Assembly: GCA_015680685.1 (NCBI GenBank)
Contig: MNCI01021017.1
Location: 225,207 to 289,206, forward strand
From: Gnetum montanum
Lineage: Eukaryota > Streptophyta > Gnetopsida > Gnetales > Gnetaceae
DNA: 64,000 nt
Direction of reading: 5' to 3'
In this document: piece after piece, positions 31,380 to 42,949 of the stretch
Layout of the letters: each line of letters starts with the position of its first letter
Position numbering within the stretch: the stretch's first letter is position 1
Program-made: the position numbers and the translations under genes
The notes under the pieces: model-generated
What the model saw: only the letters and a program-made list of their open reading frames with translations
Database searches by the model: none
What the model was told of the DNA's origin: nothing

Positions 31380-32400
31380 TTAAGTAGGGGATATCCCTTG
31401 ATCATCATCATTTTCTTCTTCTACATGATAAGTACTATATTTTGAATTTTTTTCATCTTGTACTAAGGTTGGGCTAGACAATTTTTGAATGGAAATAATT
31501 TCATCATCAATTTGTGGAAAAATAATGTCATAATCATCTATTTTGACATTTATGGTTTCCTCTAACATATTCATCATTTTTTTGAATACTCTATAAGTCC
31601 TACTAACTAGAGAATAACCTAAGAAAATTGCTTCATTGGTTTTTGCATCAAACTTTCTCAAGTTGTCTTTATCATTCAAAATATAGCATTTTGAACCAAA
31701 AACATGAAAATAAACTATGAAAGGTTTCCTACCATTCCATAATTCATAAGGAGTTTTAGAAGCGAATCATCTTACTAGAACTCTATTGGACATCTAAAAA
31801 GTAGTGTTAATGGCTTTAGCCAAGAAGTGATGAGGAAGAGTTCGATCATTCAATATTATTCTCCTCATTTTGTTTAAGATTTTATTTTTTTGTTGAGCTA
31901 TTTTATTTTGTTCAAGAGTTCTTGCAGTAGAGAATTGATGTAGAATATCCTTCAATTGACAAAACTATTTAAACATTGCATTTTTGAGCTTACCTCCATT
32001 GTCACTTCTAATGACTTTAATATGATATCCTTTTTCTTTCTAGATTTGATTGCTAATTCTCAAAAAATGATCAAATACTTCATCTTTGTGATATAGAAAG
32101 GCAACCCAAGTAAAGTGAAAATAATCATCAACAATGGTCAAAAAATATCTTTTATTTCCTAAGATAAGAGTTTGAATGAGACCAACACCATCCATATGAA
32201 GTAAATCTAAGGGACAAGTAGTAGAAATGCAATTTTTCTTACTAAACCTTGCCCTTGTTTGTTTCCCTTTCTGACAAGCTTCACATGTATTTAAATTGAA
32301 ATCTTTGAGGTTAGAGAGACCTCACACCATTTCCTTTGATACCAAGGTTTGAAGAATTTCTTTATTTATGTGGCCTAGCTTCCTATGCCAAATATGTGTA
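31380..32400 (-). pseudogene. copia integrase (broken)
   Basis: The core contains IRSDNGGKLKNAMFK (second catalytic Asp retained in the DNGG motif). The third motif is altered (TARTLEQN..AQQKNKILN against the usual PQQNGVVERKN). The C-terminal part is clear: PYELWNGRKPFIVYFHVFGS, then DKDNLRKFDAKTNEAIFLGY. Multiple stops. It would have joined element DNA to the host chromosome. Confidence 0.75.
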
Positions 32401-32499
32401 TCATCTACACAACTTACTTAACACTTGGATTCAAGGTTAAGAGAATTTCCAAAAATAGTGGTATACACATTTTTTTTCTAGATCCTTCAATCACAATAT

Positions 32500-33420
32500 T
32501 CCCTATAGATAAGTCTTGTATTCTATAATTTTCTTTTGAAAAGGTAACATTAAAATTTAAATCACAAATCTAACTTACACTAAGAATGTTATGTTTTAAT
32601 CCATCCATGAAAAACACTTTGTTTACCATTGGTAATCCCTTACCTTTACCTCTTATGATACCAATGCATATTATAGGTGCTTCCATGTCATCTCCAAATG
32701 TGACTATTCCATAATTCTATTATGTGAAGTGGCTGAAGTAGGATTTGTTACCTATCATGTCTTGAAAAACCACTATCAATATACCACATGCTAGTGTTGT
32801 CACTGGAAAGAGTCATTTGATCCATCAAATTCTTTTGAATCTATTCTTCTTCTTTTTTCCATACCTGCATGGTTTTCTTTCAATGCTAGATTTTCAATGA
32901 TGAAGAATAGTGATGCATTCTAAAATTGCAAAAAGCTTGAATATAACTATATTTACCACAAAAGAAGCATTTCAAGGTGTTTGATCTAGAAGATTTACCA
33001 GACCTTTCTTTGTCTTCGTACTTCTCCATAGAGTTTTTGTTCATCAACTCAATCATATTTGTTGGTCTGTGATTCTCAACCTAAGGTATGAGTTTTCCTT
33101 TTAGAGATAATACCATTCATCACTAAGAACTCTAATTTTTATTTCCTTGGCATCAAAATAATCTTTTATCTCAATACACAAATTTTGGAAAGAAAATATT
33201 TTATGACAAAATATTTCATACCTTTCCTTGAAGGAAATATCACTTTGATAATCACAGGAATTGTCCACTTCACAAGCATAGTCTTCTATATTTCTGAATG
33301 TAAAGAAGAAAATAAGATACTTACCTTTATAGAAGATATAATAAATGAATTGAACACCAGTTGATGATGTACATTACACTCTTTGTCCAGATGTGTCAGA
33401 CGTTGATTGTACCTTCCATG
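32500..33420 (-). pseudogene. copia gag and protease remnant
   Basis: Protease-side blocks such as NYGIVTFGDDMEAPIICIGI and VNKVFFMDGLKHNILSVS match the region after the D-S-G-C-S-R-H-M-T motif in SIRE-like elements. The motif itself is decayed (near 32750-32800, with DMIGNKSYF following). A zinc-knuckle trace CFFCGKY lies near 32960. The gag helical domain at 33000-33420 is only weakly recognisable. Frameshifts are numerous and the gag appears shortened. Confidence 0.55.
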
Positions 33421-33458
33421 CTCACCCTTGAAGATTGATGTAGAGAGAAAGAGTACCA

Positions 33459-33471
33459 GTCTCTAATACCA
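33459..33471 (-). promoter_or_regulatory. Primer binding site, initiator tRNA-Met type
   Basis: On the minus strand TGGTATTAGAGAC, a decayed form of TGGTATCAGAGC, two bases from the LTR border at 33474. Confidence 0.8.
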
Positions 33472-33473
33472 CT

Positions 33474-34599
33474 TGTGGATAGTTGAACCTAGAATATGTG
33501 GATTAATAAGTTCCCCAATTTAAAATTCTTTTATGCAAGAAGCACACAAATTTTAAGGTGATTCCCCAACTTGAGTTGTCCACACTCAAAGGGTAGTTTG
33601 CAAGCACACCTTCAAACTTTGTTTCTTTCAAATTGTGGTTTGAAGGGTTCACACCCTGTATAATATTCAAGCACTACTCTAGAGTGTTGTGACACCACAC
33701 CAACCACTCAACCTCATAAGGTCTCGTCAAGCTTGAAATGTGATTTTTAGGCTTCCACAACTTTTACAATATTGAGCTCTGCTCAGGAGTGTTGTGCCAC
33801 AACACCAATCACTCAATCACATAGGATCCCAACAAGCTTAATTAAGATTCCTTCTTGCAAGAAGCACATAAACCATGCAAGGCAACAAGGGAGAACAACA
33901 ATTATAGTGGATGAATGCAAATTGATTTTCTAATCCTTGTACTTTGAGGTACAACACACTTTACAATTGGTAAATGATAATATAATGAGAAAAAACAATG
34001 GTTAAAAATGATTAGACAATGATAGTTCTAAAAATTTCACTTTTCCTAATGCATATGATGTCTTCTTATAGCTACCATGTTTTTAAATCCATCCTAGAAC
34101 TTGTGCAACAACTAGTTAATGATAGCTAACAGTCATGGAAGACATTTTCTTTGTACCTGAGATGTCTTTTTATATTTGTCCTATATTATGGGGACATGTA
34201 TTTGTCTAGGAAAGATGTTTTTTTGAAATCCCCATTTTGGGAAGACATCTTTGTTTGGTGAAAGACATCTTTTTGAAACTGGCCTACATTCTATCAAGAT
34301 GTCTTTGCTTGATGGAAAACGTCTTTTTCTAAGGAAAAAAGTCTACTAGTTTTTGAAGACGTATTTTCCTATGCATCCTTTAATTTTTCCAACATGCCTA
34401 CTGTTTCTCAGAGGAATATTTCTTCAACTTTCATTTTCATGATGAATTCATCCTTCCTTGTCCATGCTCATCACACTTATGCAAACCTTCTTATCTTGAT
34501 CAAAAGTTTTATCCTGCAAGGAAAATAATCACACACACATACACAAACAACCTATGTTCTCCATTTTTCTTAAGGTTTTAACATACCAAAAGATCAACA
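33474..34599 (-). repeat. 5' LTR of the SIRE-like element
   Basis: 1126 bp, TGTGGAT..ATCAACA. Homologous to 28450-29548, including the CA-rich segment near 34530 and the repeated AAGACATCTTT words (34140-34330), which occur in both LTRs. Confidence 0.85.
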
Positions 34600-34606
34600 C
34601 CCATTT

Positions 34607-35445
34607 TGATGAGTGGCGAGGTACCCCTACACTCAACCATACGAATACGAGCGTGCACGCGCGATCCGGTCGAACTCCGCAGACTAAATGCCTTAACGCC
34701 ACAAGAAACACTTGGGGTTAATCGTTCGTTGTCTTCCCAGGCTTGCTTGTAAGTGTCACGGTGTATGGTTAAGCAAGTCTGAGGTATNNNNNNNNNNNNN
34801 NNNNNNNNNNNNNNNNNNNNNNNNNNNNNNNNNNNNNNNNNNNNNNNNNNNNNNNNNNNNNNNNNNNNNNNNNNNNNNNNNNNNNNNNNNNNNNNNNNNN
34901 NNNNNNNNNNNNNNNNNNNNNNNNNNNNNNNNNNNNNNNNNNNNNNNNNNNNNNNNNNNNNNNNNNNNNNNNNNNNNNNNNNNNNNNNNNNNNNNNNNNN
35001 NNNNNNNNNNNNNNNNNNNNNNNNNNNNNNNNNNNNNNNNNNNNNNNNNNNNNNNNNNNNNNNNNNNNNNNNNNNNNNNNNNNNNNNNNNNNNNNNNNNN
35101 NNNNNNNNNNNNNNNNNNNNNNNNNNNNNNNNNNNNNNNNNNNNNNNNNNNNNNNNNNNNNNNNNNNNNNNNNNNNNNNNNNNNNNNNNNNNNNNNNNNN
35201 NNNNNNNNNNNNNNNNNNNNNNNNNNNNNNNNNNNNGGGAAAAATTCTAACTCTGGAGTGATCAATCTGCCAGAGCTTCGCTACTTCTAGCCAGGATTTG
35301 GAAATTAGGGGAGTGCCGCCTCTTATTTATAGATATGACGGCGGACCATGATATCGCGTATGCGATATCGCATGGGATGCGATATCGCGGCGGCTGCGAT
35401 ATCGCGTACGTGATATCGCGGCACAGTGCATGTCGCGTCTCATCA
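34607..35445 (-). repeat. Solo LTR, GATATC family (copy c)
   Basis: Borders TGATGAG and CTCATCA, flanked on both sides by the same five bases CATTT (34602-34606 and 35446-35450). Neither a primer site nor a polypurine tract adjoins it, so it is a solo LTR left by LTR-LTR recombination. The plus strand shows TTATTTATAG (TATA box reversed) near 35325 and GATATCGC palindromes at 35340-35420, with the perfect TGCGATATCGCA at 35361-35372. The middle is a 449-N gap, yet the total (839 bp) fits the 834-855 bp of its relatives, so the gap size is about right. Confidence 0.9.
34788..35236. other. Assembly gap (449 N)
   Basis: A run of N inside the solo LTR. Open frames called across it have no content. 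Confidence 1.
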
Positions 35446-35450
35446 CATTT

Positions 35451-36799
35451 CAAAGGGATAAAACAAATACAACCATAATAAAGATTGATGTACACAACCT
35501 CAATGGAAAATTCATTAAAAATTCATTTTAATCCCAATTTTAGTGATTCCACCACTAAAGAAATCCTAAAATCATGAACTTTGCAGACATAACTAGAAAA
35601 AGGAAAATACGTAGCTATTTATTGCATAAAACATAACTGAATCTACATGATCATAGCCATAACCAAAAATTCCTTTTCATGCAGGGTTGGTAAAAAAATT
35701 TGTCAATATTCATTTTAGTTCCAAAAAGGAGTGATTCCATCACCATTTGAAAGATTCAATTGAGACCTATGCATCCAAATTTAAAAAAAATTTAAAAAGC
35801 ATGCTACTTGAGAAAAAAAATTATAAAGTTCTATGAAAATATGAAAACAACATAAACATCAAGTGCGCAACATAGCCAAAATGACCAGATCTTTAAATTA
35901 AAGAAAAACATAATCAATGGAAACCTTAAGCATAGTCCTAAAATCTAAAACCATATATTTTAACATGGATAACCAATTTCTTAAAAAGAAATTCAAAGTT
36001 ATGCTTTCTTTTTTGCCAAAACTAGTAAAAAGCATCAAAACCTAATTTTAAAACCTAATCAAATGAAGCAAAAATAACTAAATGACCTTAGATCAACATG
36101 AAAACCATCAAAATAGGGCATGGAATTTGGTTAAAATATAATTTTAATGAATATAATGGCATAGATATAGGAAAATGCTCTCATCCCAATCATCCAAACA
36201 GCAAAAAAGCAACATAAATAGCTTGCAATGGCCTACCTTGGTATGATTGCTAATGAAGTTTGGATAGAAATGGGTGGTGATTCCCTAGGCCACTACATCC
36301 ACCTCTTCAATCATGGGATTCTTGTTGCTTCCTACTTTCCTTTTCATGATTTCAACACCAATGTTAAAATCCAACTTGAGAATTTGAAGGATTTGATGGT
36401 AGCATTGCCTGAGGGGTAGATCTAAAGTAGCAATGTTGAAGCCTAATGAATCTTAAAGAAATATCTCTTCCAGAGCTCTAAATCAATGCACTATGGAATG
36501 GAATAGAAGTTTTGATGGATTTTTATAACAATTTGACAATAAAACTAGATCTAAACCTAGGCACCCCTTTCCATACCCCCATTGCCAATTTTGTGCATTA
36601 AAACTCATGATGCACTGAAGAGTGAAAGAGGGAAAGTCTTGCCAATTCTTAGAATGGTGGGAGATAGTACCAAGTTCAAATTTTTAAATTTCTTGTGATG
36701 GATCCCATAATACACCTTCCATGCATGGTGTTCCAAGCTTGGAAATCACATCAACATTGGGTTTTTGACCTCTTGGAACATCCAAAAAATGTTTAACCT
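35451..36799. other. Unassigned A-rich DNA
   Basis: No RT, gag or repeat signature. One 63-codon ORF (36228-36419, plus) carries no recognised motif. The 5' part of Tat-like element X (gag, protease) would be expected to the left of its spacer but is absent, so X is 5'-truncated or interrupted here. Confidence 0.4.
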
Positions 36800-37032
36800 T
36801 ATTCCCCCTATACCCATGTTGGGAATCCTAGATCCAATGTAGGTCCTAACCCCCTTTGACCTACAATGCTCCCACATTGACCCCCTTGCCATTTTGGGTA
36901 GCTGTAACCAATGTAAATAAATCCTAGACTTTGGAAGGGAGTAAGATCTCATCAAATCTTGTTGCTTTGGATATTCATGCTATGGAAATGCTACCTAGTG
37001 TGGCTCCAAAATTATCCATGGAGGGTAACATT

Positions 37033-39030
37033 CACACTTACCCTCTTGTACACATCAAGCCTTGATTTGATTCTTGAATGGATCCCACATAGCCCTAAAC
37101 CCCTCTAGCCACCCTTAGAATCTTCAAAACCTTAGTAATGCCAATGAAAAGTGATAAAAAAATCTAGATCTAGTGGATCCATGCTAGGGGAAGTCTCATC
37201 CATGCTACCTAGTGTGACTTTAGGATGGATGGATGGGGGAATTATCAAAACTACTAAAATCGACCACCCAGTTACTATATTTTAACTTCCACACCCCTTA
37301 TCAGTCTCTAATAGCCTAGATGCACATAAAACCAAGTTGAATTTCATACCTTTTTATCTTCTCCACATTGGTGAACACTCCATCCATGCTTCCCAATGTG
37401 GGTCTAGTGTGGGTGCCCTCAGGTTATGCCAAAAATAAATTTTATAGCTAAAAATAGACTCATTACCTACTTTGTTAACCTCTAAACCCTACTGTAACCT
37501 CTGAAAAATTTTAGATGCCTTAGAATCCACTAAAAATGTCAAAAACATATCATCCCCCTCTCATCCATGATAGGGCCATGCTACCTAATGTGGTTGAGGG
37601 GGGAATGACAACATGAGACATCAAGGAATCCTTGGAATGGCTAATTTTGACACCAAATCTTAACCCTTGGCCCTTATATCCTCTATTAGCTCTAAAACCC
37701 TATCAAATCTTGTCAAAACTGGCCAAAATCATGCATGAAACTAAAGACATGTTGGTGGGTGAACCCTATCCATGCTTAGTAGCATTTACCCAATGTGGAT
37801 GAGGAGGTTATAACTTAAAACTTCTAAGGTCTATAATGAAATCAACATATGTTGACCTTCTAACCTCCTATGGAATCCTAACAATCAAAAGCTTCTAGAA
37901 CAGGCCTTATTTCATGACCATCCCTACTCCCACGTTGAGCATCCCCCTCATCCACATTGCCCAAAGTGGGTCTAGCATGGATCCCTCAAATGGAATCCAT
38001 GGGCGATGACAAACACCTTAAAATAACTTTAAACTACATCACACTTACCCTCTTGTACACATCAAGCCTTGATCTTATTCCTAAATGGATCGCACATAGC
38101 CCTAAACCCCTCTAGTCACCCTCAGAAGCTCTAGAACCTTGGTAAAGCTAGTTAAAAGTGATCAAAAAAATCTAGATCTAGTGGATCCATGTTGGGAGGA
38201 GCCTCATCCATGCTACCTAGTGTGACTCTAGCATGGATGGGTGAGGGAATTATCAAAACTGCTAAAATCAACCATCCAATTATTATATTTTAACTTCCAC
38301 ACCCCTCATTAGTCTCTAATGGCCTATATACATATAAAACCAAGTTGATTTTCACACCTTTTTATCTTTCTGTAAACACTCCATCCATGCTACCTAATGT
38401 GGGTCCAGTGTGCGTGCCCTCAGGTTATGCCAAAAATTAATTTTATAGCTAAAAATAGAATCATTACCTACTTTGTTGACCTCTAAACCCTAATGGAACC
38501 TTCCAAAACCTTTAGATGTCTTAGAATCCACTAAAAATTGCAAAAGAGCATCATCCCCTCTCATCCACAATAGGGCCATGTTGCCTAATGTGGTTGAAAG
38601 GGGAATGACAACATGAGACATCAACGAATCCTTAGAATGGCTAATTTTGATACCAAATCTTAACCCTTGATTCCTATAGCCTCTAGTAGCTCTGAAATGC
38701 TATCAAATCTTGTCGAAAGTGGCCAAAATCATGCATACAAGTGAAGCCATGTTGGTTTGGGGGGAGGGGGACCTTATCCATGCTCAGTTGCATTGAGGAG
38801 GGTATGACTTGAAACTTCTAAGGTCTACATTGAAATCAACATATGTTGACCTTCTAACCTCCTATGAAATCCTAACAATAAAAAATTTCTAGAACAGGCC
38901 TTATTTCATGACCATTCCTAGTCCCATGTTAAGCATCCCCCTCATCCACATTGTCCAACATGGGTCCAGCATGGATCCTTCAAAGGGAATCCATGGGGGT
39001 GATAAAAACCTCAAAATAACTTTAAACTAC
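37033..39030 (+). repeat. Two imperfect tandem units of about 1 kb inside the spacer
   Basis: The segment starting CACACTTACCCTCTTGTACA at 37033 recurs at 38040 (period 1007), and the words AAATAACTTTAAACTACATC at 38021 recur at 39014 (period 993). The whole stretch between aligns with moderate divergence. The spacer thus grew by duplication in X. Element Y shows only one more diverged copy, near 53290. Confidence 0.85.
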
Positions 39031-40409
39031 ATCATAGTTACCTCCAAAATCCCTATTAGCACATCCCATAGCCTTCAAAACTCACAAAACTAACCAAAAA
39101 TAAAAAAAAATTTATTCCCTTAGTTCACCCACTCTAGAGTCATGTTGGTCAATGTGATCCTAGTGTGGCTCCAAGGGGTAACTTGAAAAACCACCTAGAA
39201 ACTCTTGAAGCTACTAAATTTTGACCTCAAACCCTAGCCCTTGACACTAACAACCCTAGGAGTTGACATGTATGGTTAATTTGTTGTTGAACTGGCCTAG
39301 ATCTAACATTTTTGATATATCCATCCTGGGAAAGGTCTGATCCATTCTAGGTAGCATGAATCTAGCATGGATGAGCTCCTTCTTCACTTTTGGTAGTATA
39401 TCAACACCCCCAGAATCCCAACAACCTTATGTTTGCACTCTTTTAATCTCATTTTATTCATGAAATCCCTTAGGCCCCCTCATCCATGCTAGAGAAATAA
39501 TGCCCTATGTGGATCAATGGGGTATGACCTTGCATGACATCAAATAGCCCTTAAACTTAGCCAAAATTGGTCAAAAACTTGAGAACTCTTAGTTTGTAGC
39601 CTTGGAAGCCAAGAAACTTAGTCAATTTGATCCCAAAATCAACTTGGAACCAAAAGAGATGAGTATCCCCTTCATCCATTTTGGAACCATGTTGGCCAGC
39701 ATGGCCTCACCATGGGTACATCTCTCAACATGTTTCAAGTCCTCAAACCTACCAAAAATGACTTTGAGACTCAACTGGTAAGCACCCAACTACAAAACCT
39801 TAGGTTTGGTTTTAGATTAACCTTGTTTCCCTCAATTACAACCCAAATATAGCTCATCCACACTAGAGCCATGCTGGTTAGCATGGCCCCAGCATGGGTA
39901 CAACATGCAACTTGAGTTAATGCTCAAACCCTACTTGAAATAGTCCTAAAACATGGCTAGGAAACCTCTAGTTTCTAAAACATGGTCTTGGCTGCATATC
40001 AATCCTATTTTAACCCTTGTCTAGCCATCCATGCTAGGGACACACTACCTAGTGTGGCTCTAGGGGGAATAACTTCAAGACCTACTTTTTGACTATTTTC
40101 AACCTTCAAAATAGCTAAATTTCATAGATTTGGCCCTGTGCTACCTTGGAAAGCCCCTAGAATCTCTCTCTTGTTCCTAAAAATGTCACAAAACTAACTT
40201 TCATCAGTATACATGTTGGGGCCATGCTACCTAGCATGGCTCTAGCATTTATGTCAAATCTAGGCTTCAATGGAGGCTTCCAAGGGTTGAAACTGATGCC
40301 AAAACTAGCATATTTTCTTTCCTAGTTCATTGCACTAACATGCAAGTCACCAAAAGTTAAAAACTACCCAAAAAAGCCTTGAAAATCATCTGTATATCCC
40401 ATCCATACT

Positions 40410-40526
40410 AGGGATTACCCCATTCATGTTAGCCAATGTGGATCTAGTGTGGGTACCTTGAAAACCTTGGGATTATCCCGTTCATGCTAGCCAATGTGGA
40501 TCTAGTGTGGGTACCTTGAAAACCTT
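40410..40526 (+). repeat. 58-bp tandem duplication containing the palindrome
   Basis: Two near-identical 58-bp units, each holding ATGYTAGCCAATGTGG and GATCTAGTGTGGGTACC. A recent duplication compared with the ~1-kb units, showing how the motif number can increase. Confidence 0.85.
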
Positions 40527-40884
40527 TCTTTTTTAGCTCAAAAAGCCTCAAAATAGCCTTGATTGATGTCCAAAATTTTCAATCAACCTTGTATCCTAAA
40601 ACCATGGTCCACTAATGCATAAAACTAGAAAAATCTAACCATTTTTTTCCATAATTAGCCAATATTTATCACACGCATTCCATTTTACTTGATTTGATAT
40701 TATCTCATAGTGCTTCAACTTGTTTTTGAACTTGGTTTATAGTAATAATATTCTTGACCATCATATGGCCTCTATGTTTACTTTATTTTCTTTATTATAG
40801 CCTTGTTAGTCTTTTTAAGCCTTGGATTGGTGTTCGATGTTGGGATTTGACCTTCCTTGACCATCACTTGATACCATGTGACCA

Positions 40885-40940
40885 TGGCCTACTAAGGCAT
40901 AAAACTAGCACCACGGCTAGCCAAGGCCTAAAACCCACAA
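40885..40940 (+). repeat. 29-bp minisatellite at the RT-side spacer border (X)
   Basis: Units of the form ATGGCCTACTAAGGC.TAAAACTAGCA: AAGG at 40894 and 40923, spacing 29. A related single unit occurs at about 40605-40630. The same unit appears after integrase and at the equivalent sites of Y and Z. Confidence 0.7.
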
Positions 40941-41639
40941 GATCATGAGCTTTGTTGATCATTTTTTCCCTTATTTCTCATATTTTATGTTATTGAACTC
41001 TTTTAGATCTTTACCAAACCTTTGTTTAATCTTTTTTCTAGCCTTTGTTTCATTTGGTTTGCCTATTGTTACCTCCTTGTAGCCTTAGATGATCCTATTT
41101 TCATCATATTTGGCATTAGAATAACATGTGTTTGCATAATTTCATAGGATTTTAGCATTTTTTAAGCATTTTTATCTAGGTACCATTTAATATGCTTATG
41201 GTTGACTTGTAGGTTTAAAGTATGAGTACCTGGGAGAAAATTGGTTTGCCTTTGTGCCTACATGGACCACATGGTGATGTGAAGTGACACATTAACTTTG
41301 ATTCGTTAGATCTTGAGCTTGAGAGTCTTGTTGACCACATAGCCTCCATCTAGAAAACTCTAAAATTTCCTAAAAACTTGGTTAAGGCCCTAGACCTCAA
41401 GGCTAGCAGCATTACTAAAGGCTCTGTAATTGAGGCTCTTGTCATGACATAGTGATGAGAAGAAAACACTAAAAGTAAGTTCTTCACTGGGACCTCAATA
41501 GGCTCAAGACATCACCAAGGTCCTACAAGATAACATTAGGAAATTTTCCTAGTCATATGAGGATATGCCAAGTCTAGATCCTTGTTTAGTTCAACATAAC
41601 ATCATACTTGATCCTAGCATTAGGCTAGTTAAGTAGAAT
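40941..41639 (+). pseudogene. Pre-RT region of element X
   Basis: Homologous to 56990-57502 of element Y (shared TACCATTTAATATGCTTATG and CTAGATCTTGAGCTTGAG-like words). Frames toward 41560-41640 read SYEDMPSLDPCLVQHNI, which is the leader just before the RT domain in Tat-type elements (SYEDMPGLDPxxVxH). Stops are present. It probably encodes the N-terminal extension of the second polyprotein part. Confidence 0.6.
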
Positions 41640-42330
41640 GTGGGCAAAATTAAACTTGATTTGTCCTTGTTAGTTCATGATGAAATCATAAAACTCTATT
41701 AAGCTAATTTCATCTGAGCTATTGATTATGTGAAATGGGTATCCAACATAGTGGTAGTCCCTAAAAAATGGAAGTATATGAATTTTAATCAATTTTTGAG
41801 ACATAAATAATGCTATTATCAAAGATGATTCTTTGTTACCCAATATTGATCAACTTATCGATACTACAGCTGGACATGCCTTATTGTCCTTCATGGATGG
41901 GTTCTTGGGATACAACCAAATTAGGATTGACCTAGAACATCAACTGAGTATGACCTTCATGACCCCTTAGAGGACCTTTTATTATAGCATGATGTCCGTT
42001 GACATTAAAAACATAGGAGTAACCTACCAAAGAGCCATGATGTACATCTTTTATGATTACATGTTAGGTTTGCTCAATGAATACATAGATGATATAGCTA
42101 TTAAGTCCAAAGTAGCCAATGAACATGCTAATGACCTCAACCTTGTACTTAAACAATCCCTTAAGTATGAACTTAGGCTTAATTCCAAGAAGTGTCTCTT
42201 TGGTGTTAAGACCAATAAGATGCTTAGCTTTGTAGTATCTAAGGTAGGCATACATGTTGATCCTGATAAGGTTAGGACCATATCCAAATTAGTAGCACCT
42301 ACTAACCTTAAGAAGCTTTAGGAGTTGCAA
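41640..42330 (+). pseudogene. Ty3/gypsy reverse transcriptase (Tat-type)
   Basis: Reads KIKLDLSLLVHDEIIKLY, WVSNIVVVPKKWKYM, then a damaged palm, and from 41989 a clear stretch: GVTYQRAMMYIFYDYMLG, YIDDIAIKS with the catalytic YIDD at 42082-42093, LRLNSKKCLFGV and VGIHVDPDKVRTI. The YIDD Asp pair is intact. The last open part is 110 codons. Several stops upstream are TAG at former Trp/Gln positions. It would copy the element RNA. Confidence 0.85.
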
Positions 42331-42790
42331 AGTAGAGTACAATTTATCCATAGTTTTATTACTAGGCTCATGGCTAAGTTAAATTCCATGCAACAATTGC
42401 TTAAGAAAGGAGTTCACTTTGAGTGGATGACTCAATGTCAAGAATCCTTTGAAAACCTCAAGCAAGAGTTAGCATAACTATCAACCATCTATCCTCTGTA
42501 AGAGGGTAAACTATTTTACATCTACCTTACTAACCTTGATACATCTATTGCCTCTGTACTCTGTTAGAAATTAGATGAAGGAGAAAAAATTCTTGTATAC
42601 TACCTTAGCCATGCATTAGTTGCCCATGAGACATGATACATTCAAGTGGAGAAATATTGTCTAGCACTAGTCTTCTCATTGAAGAAGTGAGGATACTACT
42701 TCTTTAGAAGCTAGGTCAATGTCATTTGCAAATACAACATGCTTAGAGCCATAAAAACCAACATATATGAAAGTAGTTGTATATCCCAAT
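42331..42790 (+). pseudogene. Connection and gypsy RNase H
   Basis: Blocks FIHSFITRLMAKLN, FEWMTQCQESFENLKQEL, then the RNase H start (FYIYLTNLDTSIASVL), EGEKILVYYLSHAL, EKYCLALVFSLKK and YYFF. This is the first RNase H that follows RT directly in all Ty3/gypsy elements. Stops replace a few Trp/Gln residues. Confidence 0.7.
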
Positions 42791-42949
42791 GAAAATCCAT
42801 AACAACATAGTTTGAGCTTCATTAAATTTCCTAGTCCTCAATGAAAGGTCAAGCTATAGCCATATAACCCATTTTTTTACTTGTTGATGACCATGCAAGG
42901 ATTGACCCTGAGTTTCTTGATGAACACATTAACACTGTTAGCTAAGTTC

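Larger units (their letters stand above)
28450..34599 (-). mobile_element. Ty1/copia element, SIRE/Maximus-like, full length
   Basis: LTRs at 28450-29548 and 33474-34599 are homologous along their length. The 5-bp flanks are identical: CCCAT at 28445-28449 and CCCAT at 34600-34604. The minus-strand primer site is beside the right LTR, and a polypurine tract AAAAAGGAGAAGAT abuts the left LTR (29549-29562). Domains run right to left: gag/protease, integrase, RT, RNase H. Protease and RT blocks resemble the SIRE/Maximus group of plant copia elements. No envelope-like ORF follows RNase H. All frames are broken, so it cannot be autonomous. Confidence 0.9.
36800..40560 (+). repeat. Palindrome-rich protease-RT spacer of element X
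   Basis: No coding frame. A degenerate 18-bp inverted repeat of the type CCATGCTAGCYARCATGG recurs roughly every 100-250 bp. Examples: 37385-37402, 37576-37593, 38385-38402, 38576-38593, 38945-38962, 39687-39704 (CCATGTTGGCCAGCATGG), 39869-39886 (CCATGCTGGTTAGCATGG) and 40222-40239 (CCATGCTACCTAGCATGG). Many are followed within a few bases by a half site (TCTAGCATGG or TCTAGTGTGG). The homologous spacer of element Y is at 53280-56560. Confidence 0.75.

Noticed and set aside
34712-35290. Open frames of 169-192 codons across the N run
   Set aside because: They consist almost entirely of unknown bases in the assembly gap inside a solo LTR.
36228-36419. 63-codon ORF as a possible host gene
   Set aside because: No domain, no splice partner and no second copy in the window; length is within chance expectation.
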